A stretch of 48,059 nt of DNA, taken from NCBI GenBank assembly GCA_011390335.1, contig JAABSO010000033.1:1-48059 (forward strand). The letters are read 5' to 3'. This DNA is from Desulfotignum sp. (GTDB taxonomy: Bacteria; Desulfobacterota; Desulfobacteria; Desulfobacterales; Desulfobacteraceae). Under the pieces are notes generated by a model. It made no database searches. It was not told the origin of the DNA and was given only the letters and a program-made list of their open reading frames with translations. This document shows positions 1 through 8,408 of this stretch, piece by piece; positions within the stretch are counted from its first letter, which is position 1, and each line of letters begins with the position of its first letter. The position numbers and the translations under genes are program-made.

Positions 1-3000
1 ATTGGTTATCGGTGACCGGATATCCACCTGGCCGTCAATGCCAAGGGAGGAGGATACGTCAATCATGCTGTCAGGATCAGCCAGAAACAGATCGGAAATT
101 ATTTCAATATTGCCCCCTTTTCCTTCAAAGGCATTGGCTTTTATTATGCTGTTTTTGAGGATCACATACCTGGGATCAATGCTCACATTGCCCCCGGTTG
201 TCTCCTTTCCGCCACCGACACTGGCGGTTATTTCACTGTCCACAAGGTAGACCATATAGTCTGCAAACACTTTTATATTGCCGCCGTCAGCCTGGCGCGC
301 GTTTGTGGAAAGAATGCTGTTGTTCATAGTAAAATCATGCCGCCCTTCAAGACGAAGATTGCCGGCATTTCCTTTTCCTTCACTCTGGGCCAAGATGCGG
401 GTGTTACCGGTCAAATCAATGCTCTTTGCCCGGATAGTGATGTCCCCACCCTGTGCCTGCTCCGAAGTGGTCAACAGGGCGGTATTGTCCATTTTTACCG
501 TTTCTCCGGCGGCAATGTTTATATTGCCGGCTTTGCCAGCCTGTTCTGAAACCCGGCTCATGGCAGAAATGGATGCACCGGAAGAAAAAAAGGCATTCCC
601 AGTTGATATATCAATATTTCCCCCTTCTCCCGGCGTTGTTGTTTCAGATGAAATACTTCCTTTTTCTTCAAGCAGCAGGGTTTCTGTATTTATGGTGATC
701 GTGCCGGCATCCCCAGTGGCCAGATCTCCTAAAAAAGTGGCGCTGGAAGCCGAAGTTATATGGGAAGCGGCATTTTTGGGGCTTCCACCGGAATCAAGAA
801 GAAAATTTTTCAAATCAGAATTTTCACCGGAAACAAGAATATTTTGGGCATCAATAGTAATACTGCCGGCATTTCCGGTTCCAAAAGTGTCGGTGGCCAG
901 GAGGCCGCCGTCCATTATTTCCAGATCCCGGGTCTGGATGCTCACATGGCCACCGGCTCCGCCATTTAGACCTGCCTGGGACCCTATTACTGACAGTGCT
1001 ATTGACGTTTCATTGGTGATTTTATTCATATAAGAATCCGGATGTACACCAGCCACCAGTATTGTTTCAGCAACTATTTCCACCATCCCGCCATCTCCTG
1101 ACCCAAAGCCGCCGGAAGTAACCGCAGAGCCATCTAATACCGCAATTTTTGCTGCAGTTATGTTTATATTTCCTCCTTCATCCGGACCATAAGAATTTGC
1201 GCTGATCAGGCCTCTATTGGTCATCTCGATGTTTTCGGCCTGAAGATGAATATCCCCGCCCTTGCCGCCGCTCTCCCCTGACACAGTGGAGATACCGGTA
1301 GTATCAAAACCAAACGGATCATCACTTTTTTCAGGTCCTGAAATGACAATATATTTTGCGGTAATGTCAACATTACCGCTTGCTCCTCCAGTGCCAAACA
1401 GGCCGGTCGCGGTGATGATGGATCCGTTTTTTATCTCAAGGGTGTCAGCATCCATTGTGATATTGCCCGAATTTCCTGTAGACAGTGCCATTGCCTGGAT
1501 AGAGGCATGTGAATCCATTTCGAACCGGCCGGCATTGATGGTAATATCACCGCCGGCACCGCTCCAAAATGTATTCGTAAATATGCCTGTATCAAGGCCG
1601 CTGATTCCGGAAATAGCACCCGTTTGTTTAATATCCACATGGATATTGCCGGACTGTCCCAGATAATAGGTCGGGGAGGAGATCTCTGTTCCCGGAAGCA
1701 TCTGCAGGTTTTTTGTATAAAGGGTGATGTCACCGGATTTTCCTGTCCCGGGCCAATAGGTCTGGGTTGTTATGCCTGTGGGGATCCCCGGGTACTTTAT
1801 ATTGGAAAGAAAAATGTTGTCAGCGGTTACAAAAATATCACCGCTGTCCCCGGTTCCGTCAAATGCATTGGTCCAAACAAACCCATTATCCTGTATTTTT
1901 AAGCTGTTGGTGGTGATACGGATGTTTCCGCTTTTTTCAGATCCCCCTGTGCCGGTCTGGATATTCCCCGAATTCTGCACCAGAAGCGTGTTGGTATTTA
2001 ATTCAATGTCTCCGCTCTTTCCGGTGCTGTCTTTAAATGCAACTGATTGAACGGCTGCGCCATTTTTAATTTCCAGGTGATCTGCAGTGATCCGTATACC
2101 CCCGGATCCCTGGTTGACGTTTCCAAAAACATTGGTGCCGATGGCAGATCCGGTTCCAGCAGAGTTGTCTACAACCATATCCCCTGATATCTCAATATCA
2201 ATGCCGGCACCGGGGCCTGTATAGCTTATTCCTTTTGTACTGGCATAGATTAAGGCAGTGTCAACCATCAGTTTGCCTTCCCGGATAAACACTGTTCCAC
2301 CGCCGTCTCCGCCTGCATTTATACTCGCGTTATATAAATCAATATTTCCAAGTGATGTAAATGAATCAGTCATTAAATACGGGGTTTCTCCCGGAGCGTT
2401 GGGAATGATCTTTCCAGGTGATGATACGCCGGCAATATTGATTCTCCCTCCTGGTGCAATTAAGCCCGGGTTTGTATTTGTCCCTGTTATTTTTATATCA
2501 CCGCCAACAAGAGACAGAGCCGCTTTTTCAGGCACTTCAAGCCAGGAATCCTGGACTGCGATTTCAGCCGGGTTGTTGCTGAGGAATCCGAATGCACTTG
2601 GCGGATCAACCGTAAGCAGGCTTGATTTCAAAGGATCGGCATAAAATATCCCCTTGTTTCCCAGGGAAATATAATCTGAGGTCGTCACGTGAAAAGAACC
2701 GTTTAAATCCAGCCTGGCGCCGGGACCGAACAGGAAACCGTTAGGGTTCATCAGAAACAGGTTGGCTGGTAAATCCGATTTGATAAGTCCGTCGATATTA
2801 GACAGGGATCCGCCCGTAACTCTGCCGACAATGTTATTGATGGAATCAGGTCCGGTAAATGTTGCGCTCTGGCCGGTATCAATATTGAATTTTCCAAAAC
2901 TGTGGAATAAATTGTTCTTGCCGACAAACTTTCCATATTCAGATTTGATCTGGTAATTCGGGCCGTTTAATGTCATTTGTGGTCCAAGTGTTCCATCAAG

Positions 3001-3108
3001 TGTAACTTGTGCCTGGGTGACTGATTGAAACGTCAATAATAATCCCCCAAACACAACAATCAGAAAAACGCGCATTTTTTTTTGACCAAAGCGTATAGAA
3101 ATGAACAT
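1..3108 (-). CDS. Two-partner-secretion exoprotein, filamentous haemagglutinin family (3' end beyond window)
   Basis: The frame is open without a stop from the ATG at 3108 to base 1 (1,036 codons seen). The start follows a GAGGTG Shine-Dalgarno; a second in-frame ATG lies 11 codons in, before the hydrophobic signal segment (about residues 12-33, ending TQAQ). Residues about 34-190 match the TPS secretion domain: NIVGRVTGG, a SNIDG turn, then NLFLMNPNGFLFGPGA. The rest is a long beta-helix of about 30-residue repeats with the theme GTGxSGDIxLxTxxL. The last visible residues (SSSLGIDGQVDI) resemble the near-terminal motif of this family, so probably only a short C-terminus is missing. Such proteins cross the outer membrane through a TpsB/ShlB-type pore; no such gene is in the window. 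Likely a surface adhesin; the ligand cannot be told. Confidence 0.88.
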   Translation of the reverse strand, partial: MFISIRFGQKKMRVFLIVVFGGLLLTFQSVTQAQVTLDGTLGPQMTLNGPNYQIKSEYGKFVGKNNLFHSFGKFNIDTGQSATFTGPDSINNIVGRVTGGSLSNIDGLIKSDLPANLFLMNPNGFLFGPGARLDLNGSFHVTTSDYISLGNKGIFYADPLKSSLLTVDPPSAFGFLSNNPAEIAVQDSWLEVPEKAALSLVGGDIKITGTNTNPGLIAPGGRINIAGVSSPGKIIPNAPGETPYLMTDSFTSLGNIDLYNASINAGGDGGGTVFIREGKLMVDTALIYASTKGISYTGPGAGIDIEISGDMVVDNSAGTGSAIGTNVFGNVNQGSGGIRITADHLEIKNGAAVQSVAFKDSTGKSGDIELNTNTLLVQNSGNIQTGTGGSEKSGNIRITTNSLKIQDNGFVWTNAFDGTGDSGDIFVTADNIFLSNIKYPGIPTGITTQTYWPGTGKSGDITLYTKNLQMLPGTEISSPTYYLGQSGNIHVDIKQTGAISGISGLDTGIFTNTFWSGAGGDITINAGRFEMDSHASIQAMALSTGNSGNITMDADTLEIKNGSIITATGLFGTGGASGNVDITAKYIVISGPEKSDDPFGFDTTGISTVSGESGGKGGDIHLQAENIEMTNRGLISANSYGPDEGGNINITAAKIAVLDGSAVTSGGFGSGDGGMVEIVAETILVAGVHPDSYMNKITNETSIALSVIGSQAGLNGGAGGHVSIQTRDLEIMDGGLLATDTFGTGNAGSITIDAQNILVSGENSDLKNFLLDSGGSPKNAASHITSASSATFLGDLATGDAGTITINTETLLLEEKGSISSETTTPGEGGNIDISTGNAFFSSGASISAMSRVSEQAGKAGNINIAAGETVKMDNTALLTTSEQAQGGDITIRAKSIDLTGNTRILAQSEGKGNAGNLRLEGRHDFTMNNSILSTNARQADGGNIKVFADYMVYLVDSEITASVGGGKETTGGNVSIDPRYVILKNSIIKANAFEGKGGNIEIISDLFLADPDSMIDVSSSLGIDGQVDIRSPITN

Positions 3109-3283
3109 GTTCACCACCTCATCGGAAATATTTTCGAAAAAATATCGGAGAAAGTGACCAGTATGATGAAACTCATAAACCAGGTGAGAAACTAAATGAA
3201 AAGAATGCGAGCGAAAACACAAGCAGAGCGCAATGTAATTTTCCTATAGCACAAGAGGGCACAGGAAATTCAATACATAATCT

Positions 3284-3310
3284 ATTATAAGGATAATTTT
3301 TTTATGTCAA
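3284..3310 (-). promoter_or_regulatory. Candidate promoter of the exoprotein gene
   Basis: On the minus strand a perfect TTGACA (3310-3305) is followed after 15 bases by a perfect TATAAT (3289-3284). The boxes match sigma70 consensus but the spacer is 2 bases short. If used, it gives a leader of about 170 bases before the start at 3108. Confidence 0.4.
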
Positions 3311-3386
3311 GATTGTTTTTTAAAAAAGACACTACTGAAACAATATTTTATCATAATTTGACGATGATTCTGGTTTGTCTTTGGGT

Positions 3387-3415
3387 TTGACAAGAAAATT
3401 TCCAGCCATTATAGT
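3387..3415 (+). promoter_or_regulatory. Sigma70-type promoter for the 3457 gene and probably the ABC operon
   Basis: TTGACA at 3387-3392, a 17-base spacer, and TATAGT at 3410-3415 (one mismatch to TATAAT). It lies about 40 bases before the ATG at 3457. No clear terminator separates that gene from the ABC genes, so this promoter may drive 3457-6504. Confidence 0.6.
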
Positions 3416-3456
3416 CAATTGTCTGGGAGTCCAATCAAAAGACACAGGAGAAACAG

Positions 3457-3885
3457 ATGGCAAAGACCCGCCCGAAAAGATGGCTGGCTGTACTGTTCAT
3501 TGCCTTGTGCCTGGCAATACCCTTTGGCATCATCTATTATGTATCCACCCCGAGCTATCAGGAACGCTATGAAGACCTGCAGCAGCAGCCTGAATCGTTC
3601 CGAACAGCATCCGAATCCCGGGCAGCTGATGACAAGGTAGTGCTTGTGCGGGGGGAGCGGGTTGAGATCGCCAACACAGCCCTGGTTTACAAAGGCCTTG
3701 TATCCGGTCAAATCTGCCTTGATCTGTATCTGCTGGACCTGGACAGTGAGCATCCCTATCAGCAGCGGTTTTCTGCAGATATGGGAGATGGAACCATTCA
3801 TATGGGGGACATTACCTATTCGGTGGTTTCGGCAAATAACCGGATGGTTGTTTTGAAAATTCTGCACATTATGCAGACCAGGTGA
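3457..3885 (+). CDS. Small membrane-anchored protein of unknown function
   Basis: 142 residues. The N-terminus is basic (KTRPKR) followed by one hydrophobic segment (about residues 9-29) and a soluble tail rich in beta-type residues, so it is probably anchored in the inner membrane with the tail outside. The start has an ACAGGAG Shine-Dalgarno just upstream. It lies 125 bases before an amino-acid ABC permease gene with no evident terminator between, so it may belong to that operon. The family was not recognised. The tail (VVLVRGERVEIANTALVYKG onward) has no catalytic motif that I can see. Confidence 0.65.
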   Translation: MAKTRPKRWLAVLFIALCLAIPFGIIYYVSTPSYQERYEDLQQQPESFRTASESRAADDKVVLVRGERVEIANTALVYKGLVSGQICLDLYLLDLDSEHPYQQRFSADMGDGTIHMGDITYSVVSANNRMVVLKILHIMQTR

Positions 3886-4010
3886 CATGGCTGAAAACCG
3901 CAATTTTCAGACCATTCTGCCGCCTGTTTCAGAGCAGAGTACACAATAAAAGATGGCAGATTCCGGGTTTTTGTGGTAATTTGCCTTTTTGTTTTAGGTA
4001 AGGAAAGGCA

Positions 4011-4781
4011 ATGAAACAGGGAAAAAATGTCATAACCTCAGGGATATTTGTGATCCTTGTGGCCCTGGTTGTGGTGGCAGGATATCGGAATCTTTCCTAT
4101 AACTGGCAGTGGTATCGGATACCTGCCTATTTTTTTTCCATTGAAAAGGGGCAGTTTGTATCAGGAGTGCTGCTCCAGGGCCTGCTGGTCACATTAAAGA
4201 TATCGGTCATCAGTCTTTTTTTGTCTTTATTTTTCGGCATGGTTTCTGCTTTTGCCCGGCTGTCGCCTTTTATATCACTGCGGGTGCTGGCATGGTGTTA
4301 TGTGGAAGGTATCCGCAATACCCCGCTGCTGATTCAGATTTTTGTCATATATTTTGTGATATCACCTGTTTTGGGCCTGTCTGCATTTGTGTCAGCCGTC
4401 ATTGCCCTGAGCCTGTTTGAAGGGGCGTATTCATCGGAAATCATCCGGTCAGGCATTATCAACATACCCAAAGGCCAGTTTGAAGCGGCCCAGAGCATCG
4501 GGCTGCCGACCTCAGTGATATATTACCGGGTGGTCATTCCCCAGATGCTGCGGCAGACTCTTCCCATGCTGGCCGGCCAGAGCGTATCCCTGATCAAGGA
4601 TTCCGCTCTGGTCAGTACCATTTCCATTTATGATCTGACCATGCAGGGCCAGAAAATCGTATCTGAAACATTTTTGACTTTTGAAATCTGGTTTGCTGTG
4701 GCATTATGTTACCTGTCAGTTACTGTTACACTTTCTTTTATCATCCGCATCTTTGAAAACCGGATGAAGTATGTTCATTAA
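4011..4781 (+). CDS. Polar amino acid ABC transporter permease (HisM/GlnP type)
   Basis: 256 residues with an N-terminal membrane segment and about five further hydrophobic spans. It shows the hallmarks of the His/Glu/Gln/Arg permease family: VEGIRNTPLLIQIF in the middle and the EAA loop (FEAAQSIGLPTSVIYYRVVIPQ, about residues 160-182), which docks on the ATPase. The ATG follows AAGGAAAGGCA. It is the first transporter gene of a three-gene set (permease, binding protein, permease). With the second permease it should form the membrane heterodimer of an amino-acid importer. The substrate is not certain; dicarboxylic or polar amino acids are typical. Confidence 0.88.
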   Translation: MKQGKNVITSGIFVILVALVVVAGYRNLSYNWQWYRIPAYFFSIEKGQFVSGVLLQGLLVTLKISVISLFLSLFFGMVSAFARLSPFISLRVLAWCYVEGIRNTPLLIQIFVIYFVISPVLGLSAFVSAVIALSLFEGAYSSEIIRSGIINIPKGQFEAAQSIGLPTSVIYYRVVIPQMLRQTLPMLAGQSVSLIKDSALVSTISIYDLTMQGQKIVSETFLTFEIWFAVALCYLSVTVTLSFIIRIFENRMKYVH

Positions 4782-4811
4782 CCTTACATCTGCAAATAAT
4801 AAGGAGGTTTC

Positions 4812-5630
4812 ATGAAAAAAATCGGATTTGCACTGCTGGCAGTATTATTTATATCATATACCACCTGCCTGGCCGGAGAAATGGGAAGCCAGCTGGCCAA
4901 AGAGAGTGTTATTGAAAAAATACAGAAAAACAAGGTGATCCGGGTGGGCATGTCCACCTTTGTGCCCTGGGCCATGAAGGACAAACATGGCAAACTCATC
5001 GGATTTGAAATCGATGTGGCCAGAAAGCTGGCCAAAGATATGGGAGTGGAGGTAGAATTTGTACCCACTGCCTGGTCAGGCATTATCCCCGCCCTGATGA
5101 CCGGCAAGTTTGATGTGATCATCGGGGGAATGGGCATCACTCCTGAGCGCAACCTGAAGGTGAATTTCACCATCCCCTATGATTATTCCGGCATGTCCAT
5201 GGTGGCCCACCAAAAAAAGGCGGATGGCTTCTCCACCCTGGCGGATTTTAATAAAAAAGATGTTGATATTGCCGTGCGCATGGGCACCACAGCAGAACAG
5301 GCTGCCAGAAAATACCTGCCCAAAGCCCGGCTGCGCATGTTTGAAAATGAAAGCCAGGCCCTGCAGGAACTGAATCTGGGCAGGGTCCATGCTGTTGTGT
5401 CTTCCGCTCCCATGCCTGTGTTCCATGCCTTGAAATACCCGGACAAGCTGTTTGTGCCCTTAAAGGAGAACTTTACCAAAGAGCCCATCGGCTTTGCCAT
5501 CCGCAAAGGGGACCATGATGCCCTCAATTATTTCAACAACTGGATTCTGACCGCCCGGGCCCAGGATTTTCTGGCGGAGAAAAAAGCATACTGGTTTGAA
5601 TCCAGACAATGGGAAGACCTTGTTAAATAA
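4812..5630 (+). CDS. Amino acid ABC transporter substrate-binding protein
   Basis: 272 residues, start preceded by AAGGAGG. An N-terminal signal peptide (about residues 1-21, ending TCLAGE) exports it to the periplasm. The body is a family 3 solute-binding protein: IRVGMSTFVPWAMKDKHGKLIGFEIDV-type opening, then DVIIGGMGITPERN and the later GFAIRKGDHDALNYFN segment typical of these proteins. The opening residues FVPWAMKD, followed by IGFEIDVA, fit polar amino-acid binders. It sits 30 bases after one permease and its 3' end overlaps the next, so the three genes are co-translated. The precise ligand cannot be read from the sequence. Confidence 0.9.
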   Translation: MKKIGFALLAVLFISYTTCLAGEMGSQLAKESVIEKIQKNKVIRVGMSTFVPWAMKDKHGKLIGFEIDVARKLAKDMGVEVEFVPTAWSGIIPALMTGKFDVIIGGMGITPERNLKVNFTIPYDYSGMSMVAHQKKADGFSTLADFNKKDVDIAVRMGTTAEQAARKYLPKARLRMFENESQALQELNLGRVHAVVSSAPMPVFHALKYPDKLFVPLKENFTKEPIGFAIRKGDHDALNYFNNWILTARAQDFLAEKKAYWFESRQWEDLVK

Positions 5631-6504
5631 ACCCGCCAGACGCTTTACCCTGGTGGATCTGGCAGTGGTCCTTGCAGTGGCTGCCGCCGTTGTCTTTTTT
5701 TTTGTCCGCATGGTGCGGGTCCTGGATTACCAGTGGGAATGGGATATCATTCCCGGATATTTTCTGTTCAGGGACCCGGCCACCGGCCGGCTTCAGACCA
5801 ATATGCTTTTGCAGGGCTTTATGACCACCATCAAGCTGAGCGCCTGGTCCATGGTGCTGGGCTTTTTTCTGGGAACCGTTTCCGGTGTCATGGGTGCCAA
5901 AGGCGGGTTTGCCAGCCGGCTGGTCAGCCGGTTTTATGTGGAAACTGTCCGGAACATCCCCTCTCTGGTGCTGGTGATTCTTTTTTATTATTTTGTTTCC
6001 AGCCAGTTTCTGGATGCCCTGGGCCTGGATATATGGCTGCGCAGCCAGTCAGATACAATCAGGGCGATGGTGTCGTTTTTCGGCGCGGACGCAGGGCAGA
6101 TAAATGCATTTGTTTCAGCAGCGATTGCCCTGGGTATCTACGAAGGGGCGTATATTTCTGAAATCGTGAGGGGCGGCATCAACAGCATTTCCGCAGGCCA
6201 GTGGGAGGCAGCATGGTCCATCGGGTTGTCCCAGTCTAAAACCTTCCGGCTGGTGGTCCTGCCCCAGGCGTTCCGCAAGGTTGCATTCCCCCTGGCCGGT
6301 CAGTTTATCTCCACCATCAAGGATTCCGCCATTGTTTCGGTCATTTCTGTCCAGGAGCTCACCTTTCAGGGAATGGAGCTTATGGCTGCCACCTTTCTGA
6401 CCTTTGAAATCTGGATCACCATCACCCTTTTGTATTTTATCCTGACCTTTTCTCTGTCCCGGTCCATATCATTTTTTGAAAAACGCCTGGCCATCCGGCA
6501 GTAA
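5596..6504 (+). CDS. Amino acid ABC transporter permease, second subunit
   Basis: Up to 302 residues from a TTG at 5596 that overlaps the binding-protein gene by 35 bases. An in-frame TTG at 5620 (10-base overlap, GGGAAG just upstream) is an equally plausible start. The protein has an N-terminal membrane anchor, VETVRNIPSLVLVILFYY, and an EAA loop (QWEAAWSIGLSQSKTFRLVV). It is paralogous to the 4011 permease, including the shared QWEWDIIPGYF-like segment after the first membrane span and a near-identical STIKDSAIVSVISV region. Together they form the importer channel. No ATP-binding subunit follows: the next gene is convergent, 10 bases away. Confidence 0.86.
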   Translation: MNPDNGKTLLNKPARRFTLVDLAVVLAVAAAVVFFFVRMVRVLDYQWEWDIIPGYFLFRDPATGRLQTNMLLQGFMTTIKLSAWSMVLGFFLGTVSGVMGAKGGFASRLVSRFYVETVRNIPSLVLVILFYYFVSSQFLDALGLDIWLRSQSDTIRAMVSFFGADAGQINAFVSAAIALGIYEGAYISEIVRGGINSISAGQWEAAWSIGLSQSKTFRLVVLPQAFRKVAFPLAGQFISTIKDSAIVSVISVQELTFQGMELMAATFLTFEIWITITLLYFILTFSLSRSISFFEKRLAIRQ

Positions 6505-6514
6505 TACCATCTGC

Positions 6515-7105
6515 TCAAAATTTTCGTGTTTTTTTGCTGTTACGTGATGCCTGTTGTATGGCCTGTGTCAGGGCTTGGATCTTGGGTCCATCTTTTTGCC
6601 ACATCCGGCAGGAATCCACCAGAAATCCATTTTCTTTGATATCTTCGATGTTGTCCGGCAAAGGTGTGGGGCTCCGGCGTTTTTCTGTGAACCATCCATG
6701 GACCATCTCCTGGGCCATGGCCTTGGTCAGGGTGCAAAGATGGGTGCATCCTCTGGTGCCCCCCATGATCTTGGCCACTTTGCGGGTAAATCCGGGCTTG
6801 ATTTCCAACCCTGCAAGCAGCGGGACCCGGTCCAGGGTGGTGCGGCATTCTTCCATGGGAATGGTGAGCATGTCAGCTTCGGCCGCAACAATGCGCAGCG
6901 GGTCAGGGGCCATCAGGCAGAACAGGCGGATGTGGTGAATGGTGCCGGGTTCACGCACCTGGCCTGTAATATCAAACACCGGTATATATCGGATATCGTG
7001 TAATTCTCCAGAAACAATAACCTGCCCGCCTTTATGGGGCCAAGTGGCCATCCGGATATCCCGGGTATGTATGTGGGTCCGGTTTTTTATAAGATCTGCC
7101 AGCAT
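6515..7105 (-). CDS. DUF2889 family protein
   Basis: About 196 residues from the ATG at 7105, chosen over an upstream start at 7132 because AAAGGAG lies just before it. The sequence has the DUF2889 layout: an N-terminal half with short beta segments, then ITIPMEEC-like and LAGLEIKPGF stretches, and the signature GCTHLCTL (about residues 123-130) followed by a helix. The family is common in proteobacteria and its function is unknown. The conserved Cys/His in GCTHL could bind a metal or be catalytic, but this is not shown. It is convergent with the amino-acid permease and divergent from hicA. Confidence 0.75.
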   Translation of the reverse strand: MLADLIKNRTHIHTRDIRMATWPHKGGQVIVSGELHDIRYIPVFDITGQVREPGTIHHIRLFCLMAPDPLRIVAAEADMLTIPMEECRTTLDRVPLLAGLEIKPGFTRKVAKIMGGTRGCTHLCTLTKAMAQEMVHGWFTEKRRSPTPLPDNIEDIKENGFLVDSCRMWQKDGPKIQALTQAIQQASRNSKKTRKF

Positions 7106-7120
7106 GTCGGCTCCTTTGTA

Positions 7121-7183
7121 TTGACATTCCAAGAGGAAAAAATTATGAGTTTTTAATGGTGAATGGTTATGTTATCCTATAAT
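7121..7183 (+). promoter_or_regulatory. Candidate hicAB promoter region
   Basis: Two overlapping possibilities precede hicA: TTGACA (7121-7126) with TATGAG (7144-7149) at 17 bases, and a perfect TATAAT at 7178-7183 with only a weak -35. No clear palindromic operator was seen, although HicAB operons are normally autoregulated. Confidence 0.35.
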
Positions 7184-7209
7184 TACTGATTATAGCAAGG
7201 GCATGTGTG

Positions 7210-7410
7210 ATGCCGCCAAAGATCAGAGAACTGATTGCAGAATTGAAAGAGGCCGGATTTGTAGACCGTGGCGGCAAAGGTAGTCACAGAAATTTTGTTC
7301 ATCCCAAATGCCGGAAACCGGTAACCATTTCGGGCAAACCTGGAGATGATGTTAAGCATTATCAGGTGCGGGCAGTCCGCCTGGCCTTGGAGGAGTTGAA
7401 GAAAAAATGA
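7210..7410 (+). CDS. hicA: HicA-family mRNA interferase toxin
   Basis: 66 residues from the ATG at 7210 (a GTG directly before it is in frame). This is the usual HicA length. The double-stranded-RNA-binding-like fold is recognisable from IRELIAELKEAGFVDRGGKG, the catalytic-His motif GSHRNFVHP, then the VTISGKPGDDVKHYQVRAVR helix region. Known HicA toxins cleave mRNA in a translation-independent way and are neutralised by HicB. The stop overlaps the hicB start by four bases (ATGA), a typical co-translated toxin-antitoxin layout. Confidence 0.85.
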   Translation: MPPKIRELIAELKEAGFVDRGGKGSHRNFVHPKCRKPVTISGKPGDDVKHYQVRAVRLALEELKKK

Positions 7411-7646
7411 AAGACAGTGCCAGATATGCAAAAATCGTTGAATGGTCTGAAGAAGACCAGTGTTATGTTGGAAGTGCACCCGGATTGGTTTTCGGCGGGT
7501 GCCATGGGGATGATGAAAAAAAAGTGTTTGAAACGCTCTGCCAGATTGTAGAAGAGGCGATCGATCTGTATCGGAAAGATAACAAACCATTGCCGCCGGC
7601 GACCGCTGGAAATGATCTGGCAAATCGCCTGCAAAGTGTTGCATGA
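7407..7646 (+). CDS. hicB: HicB-family antitoxin, short form
   Basis: 79 residues, overlapping hicA by four bases. It has the degraded RNase H-like fold of HicB: IVEWSEEDQCYVGSAPGL, then the GGCHGDDEKKVFETL turn and IVEEAIDLYRKDNKPLPP. It ends soon after, with only NDLANRLQSVA remaining. Many HicB proteins carry a C-terminal ribbon-helix-helix or HTH domain for autoregulation; there is no room for one here, so repression of the operon may depend on another factor. It should bind and block HicA. Confidence 0.83.
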   Translation: MKDSARYAKIVEWSEEDQCYVGSAPGLVFGGCHGDDEKKVFETLCQIVEEAIDLYRKDNKPLPPATAGNDLANRLQSVA

Positions 7647-7729
7647 TGTCACATTTGAAACAGTGTCTCCGATGTAATAATCGGCTGAAAACGTATTGAT
7701 CCTATTCGTTAAACAACAAGGAGGGCTGT

Positions 7730-8284
7730 ATGGCCTGTATGATAGATGAAAAAAAGATAGAAGATACCATTGCATTTCACGGGCATTCCTGCCCGGGGCT
7801 GGCCATCGGTATCCGGGCGGCGGAGCTGGCGTTGAACCGCCTGGACTTTGTGTCTGGTGCCAACATGGTGTGTGTGGTGGAAACCGACATGTGCGGGGTG
7901 GACGGGATCCAGTATCTGACCGGGTGCACGTTCGGCAAGGGAAACTTGATTCATAAAGATTTCGGCAAGCCCGGATTTACCTTTTATGACAGGGACAATG
8001 AAAAAGGGTTCCGTGCCCTGTTTCAAGACAATGCCGTGGATGCGCTGGCGCCTGCCGGGGGATTTGCACAAAGAGAAGACAGGACCCGGGCCATTATGGC
8101 AGCGGATCTGGATGCACTTTTTCAGGTGGCGGGTGTCACGATGCCGCCGGCCCGGCCGCCCCGCATCCTGGAGAGTATGAAATGCCAGGACTGCGGGGAA
8201 AAGGTCATGGAATCCAGGATTCGCAGGTTTGCAGGAAAAGATCTGTGCATTCCCTGTTTCCAGAAGCATGAGCAGAAAATCTGA
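7730..8284 (+). CDS. FmdE-family protein with C-terminal zinc ribbon
   Basis: 184 residues, start preceded by AAGGAGGG. The N-terminal domain matches FmdE (named after a molybdenum formylmethanofuran dehydrogenase-associated protein): FHGHSCPGLAIGIRAA (about residues 17-32) and ETDMCGVDGIQYLTGCTFGKGN, with conserved His and Cys for metal binding. The C-terminus (about 144-175) is a Cys4 ribbon, CQDCGE and CIPCF. FmdE-like proteins are frequent in sulfate reducers and acetogens, where they are thought to act around molybdenum/tungsten enzymes; the biochemical role is not settled. An AOR-family enzyme lies 6.5 kb away, but no direct link is visible. Confidence 0.82.
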   Translation: MACMIDEKKIEDTIAFHGHSCPGLAIGIRAAELALNRLDFVSGANMVCVVETDMCGVDGIQYLTGCTFGKGNLIHKDFGKPGFTFYDRDNEKGFRALFQDNAVDALAPAGGFAQREDRTRAIMAADLDALFQVAGVTMPPARPPRILESMKCQDCGEKVMESRIRRFAGKDLCIPCFQKHEQKI

Positions 8285-8408
8285 TGCCCGGGCTTTATTA
8301 CACAGGGTTTTTTGCCTGCCGAAGCATGGCCGCTATGAAACAAAATGCCGCCCCCTGAAACCCTCCTTGGTTGTGCATCAGAAGATAGGCTGCTATAGGC
8401 TGCCAAAT

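Larger units (their letters stand above)
3109..3456. other. Intergenic region between divergent genes
   Basis: This AT-rich 348-base region separates the exoprotein gene (leftward) from the small membrane-protein gene (rightward). It carries one promoter-like sequence for each direction (listed separately). No coding frame, RNA gene or long repeat was recognised. Confidence 0.6.

Noticed and set aside
278..1033. Long plus-strand open frame (251 codons) at the left edge, and similar ones to 2956.
   Set aside because: They are antisense to the repetitive exoprotein gene; the opposite frame is open for 1,036 codons and has clear domain motifs.
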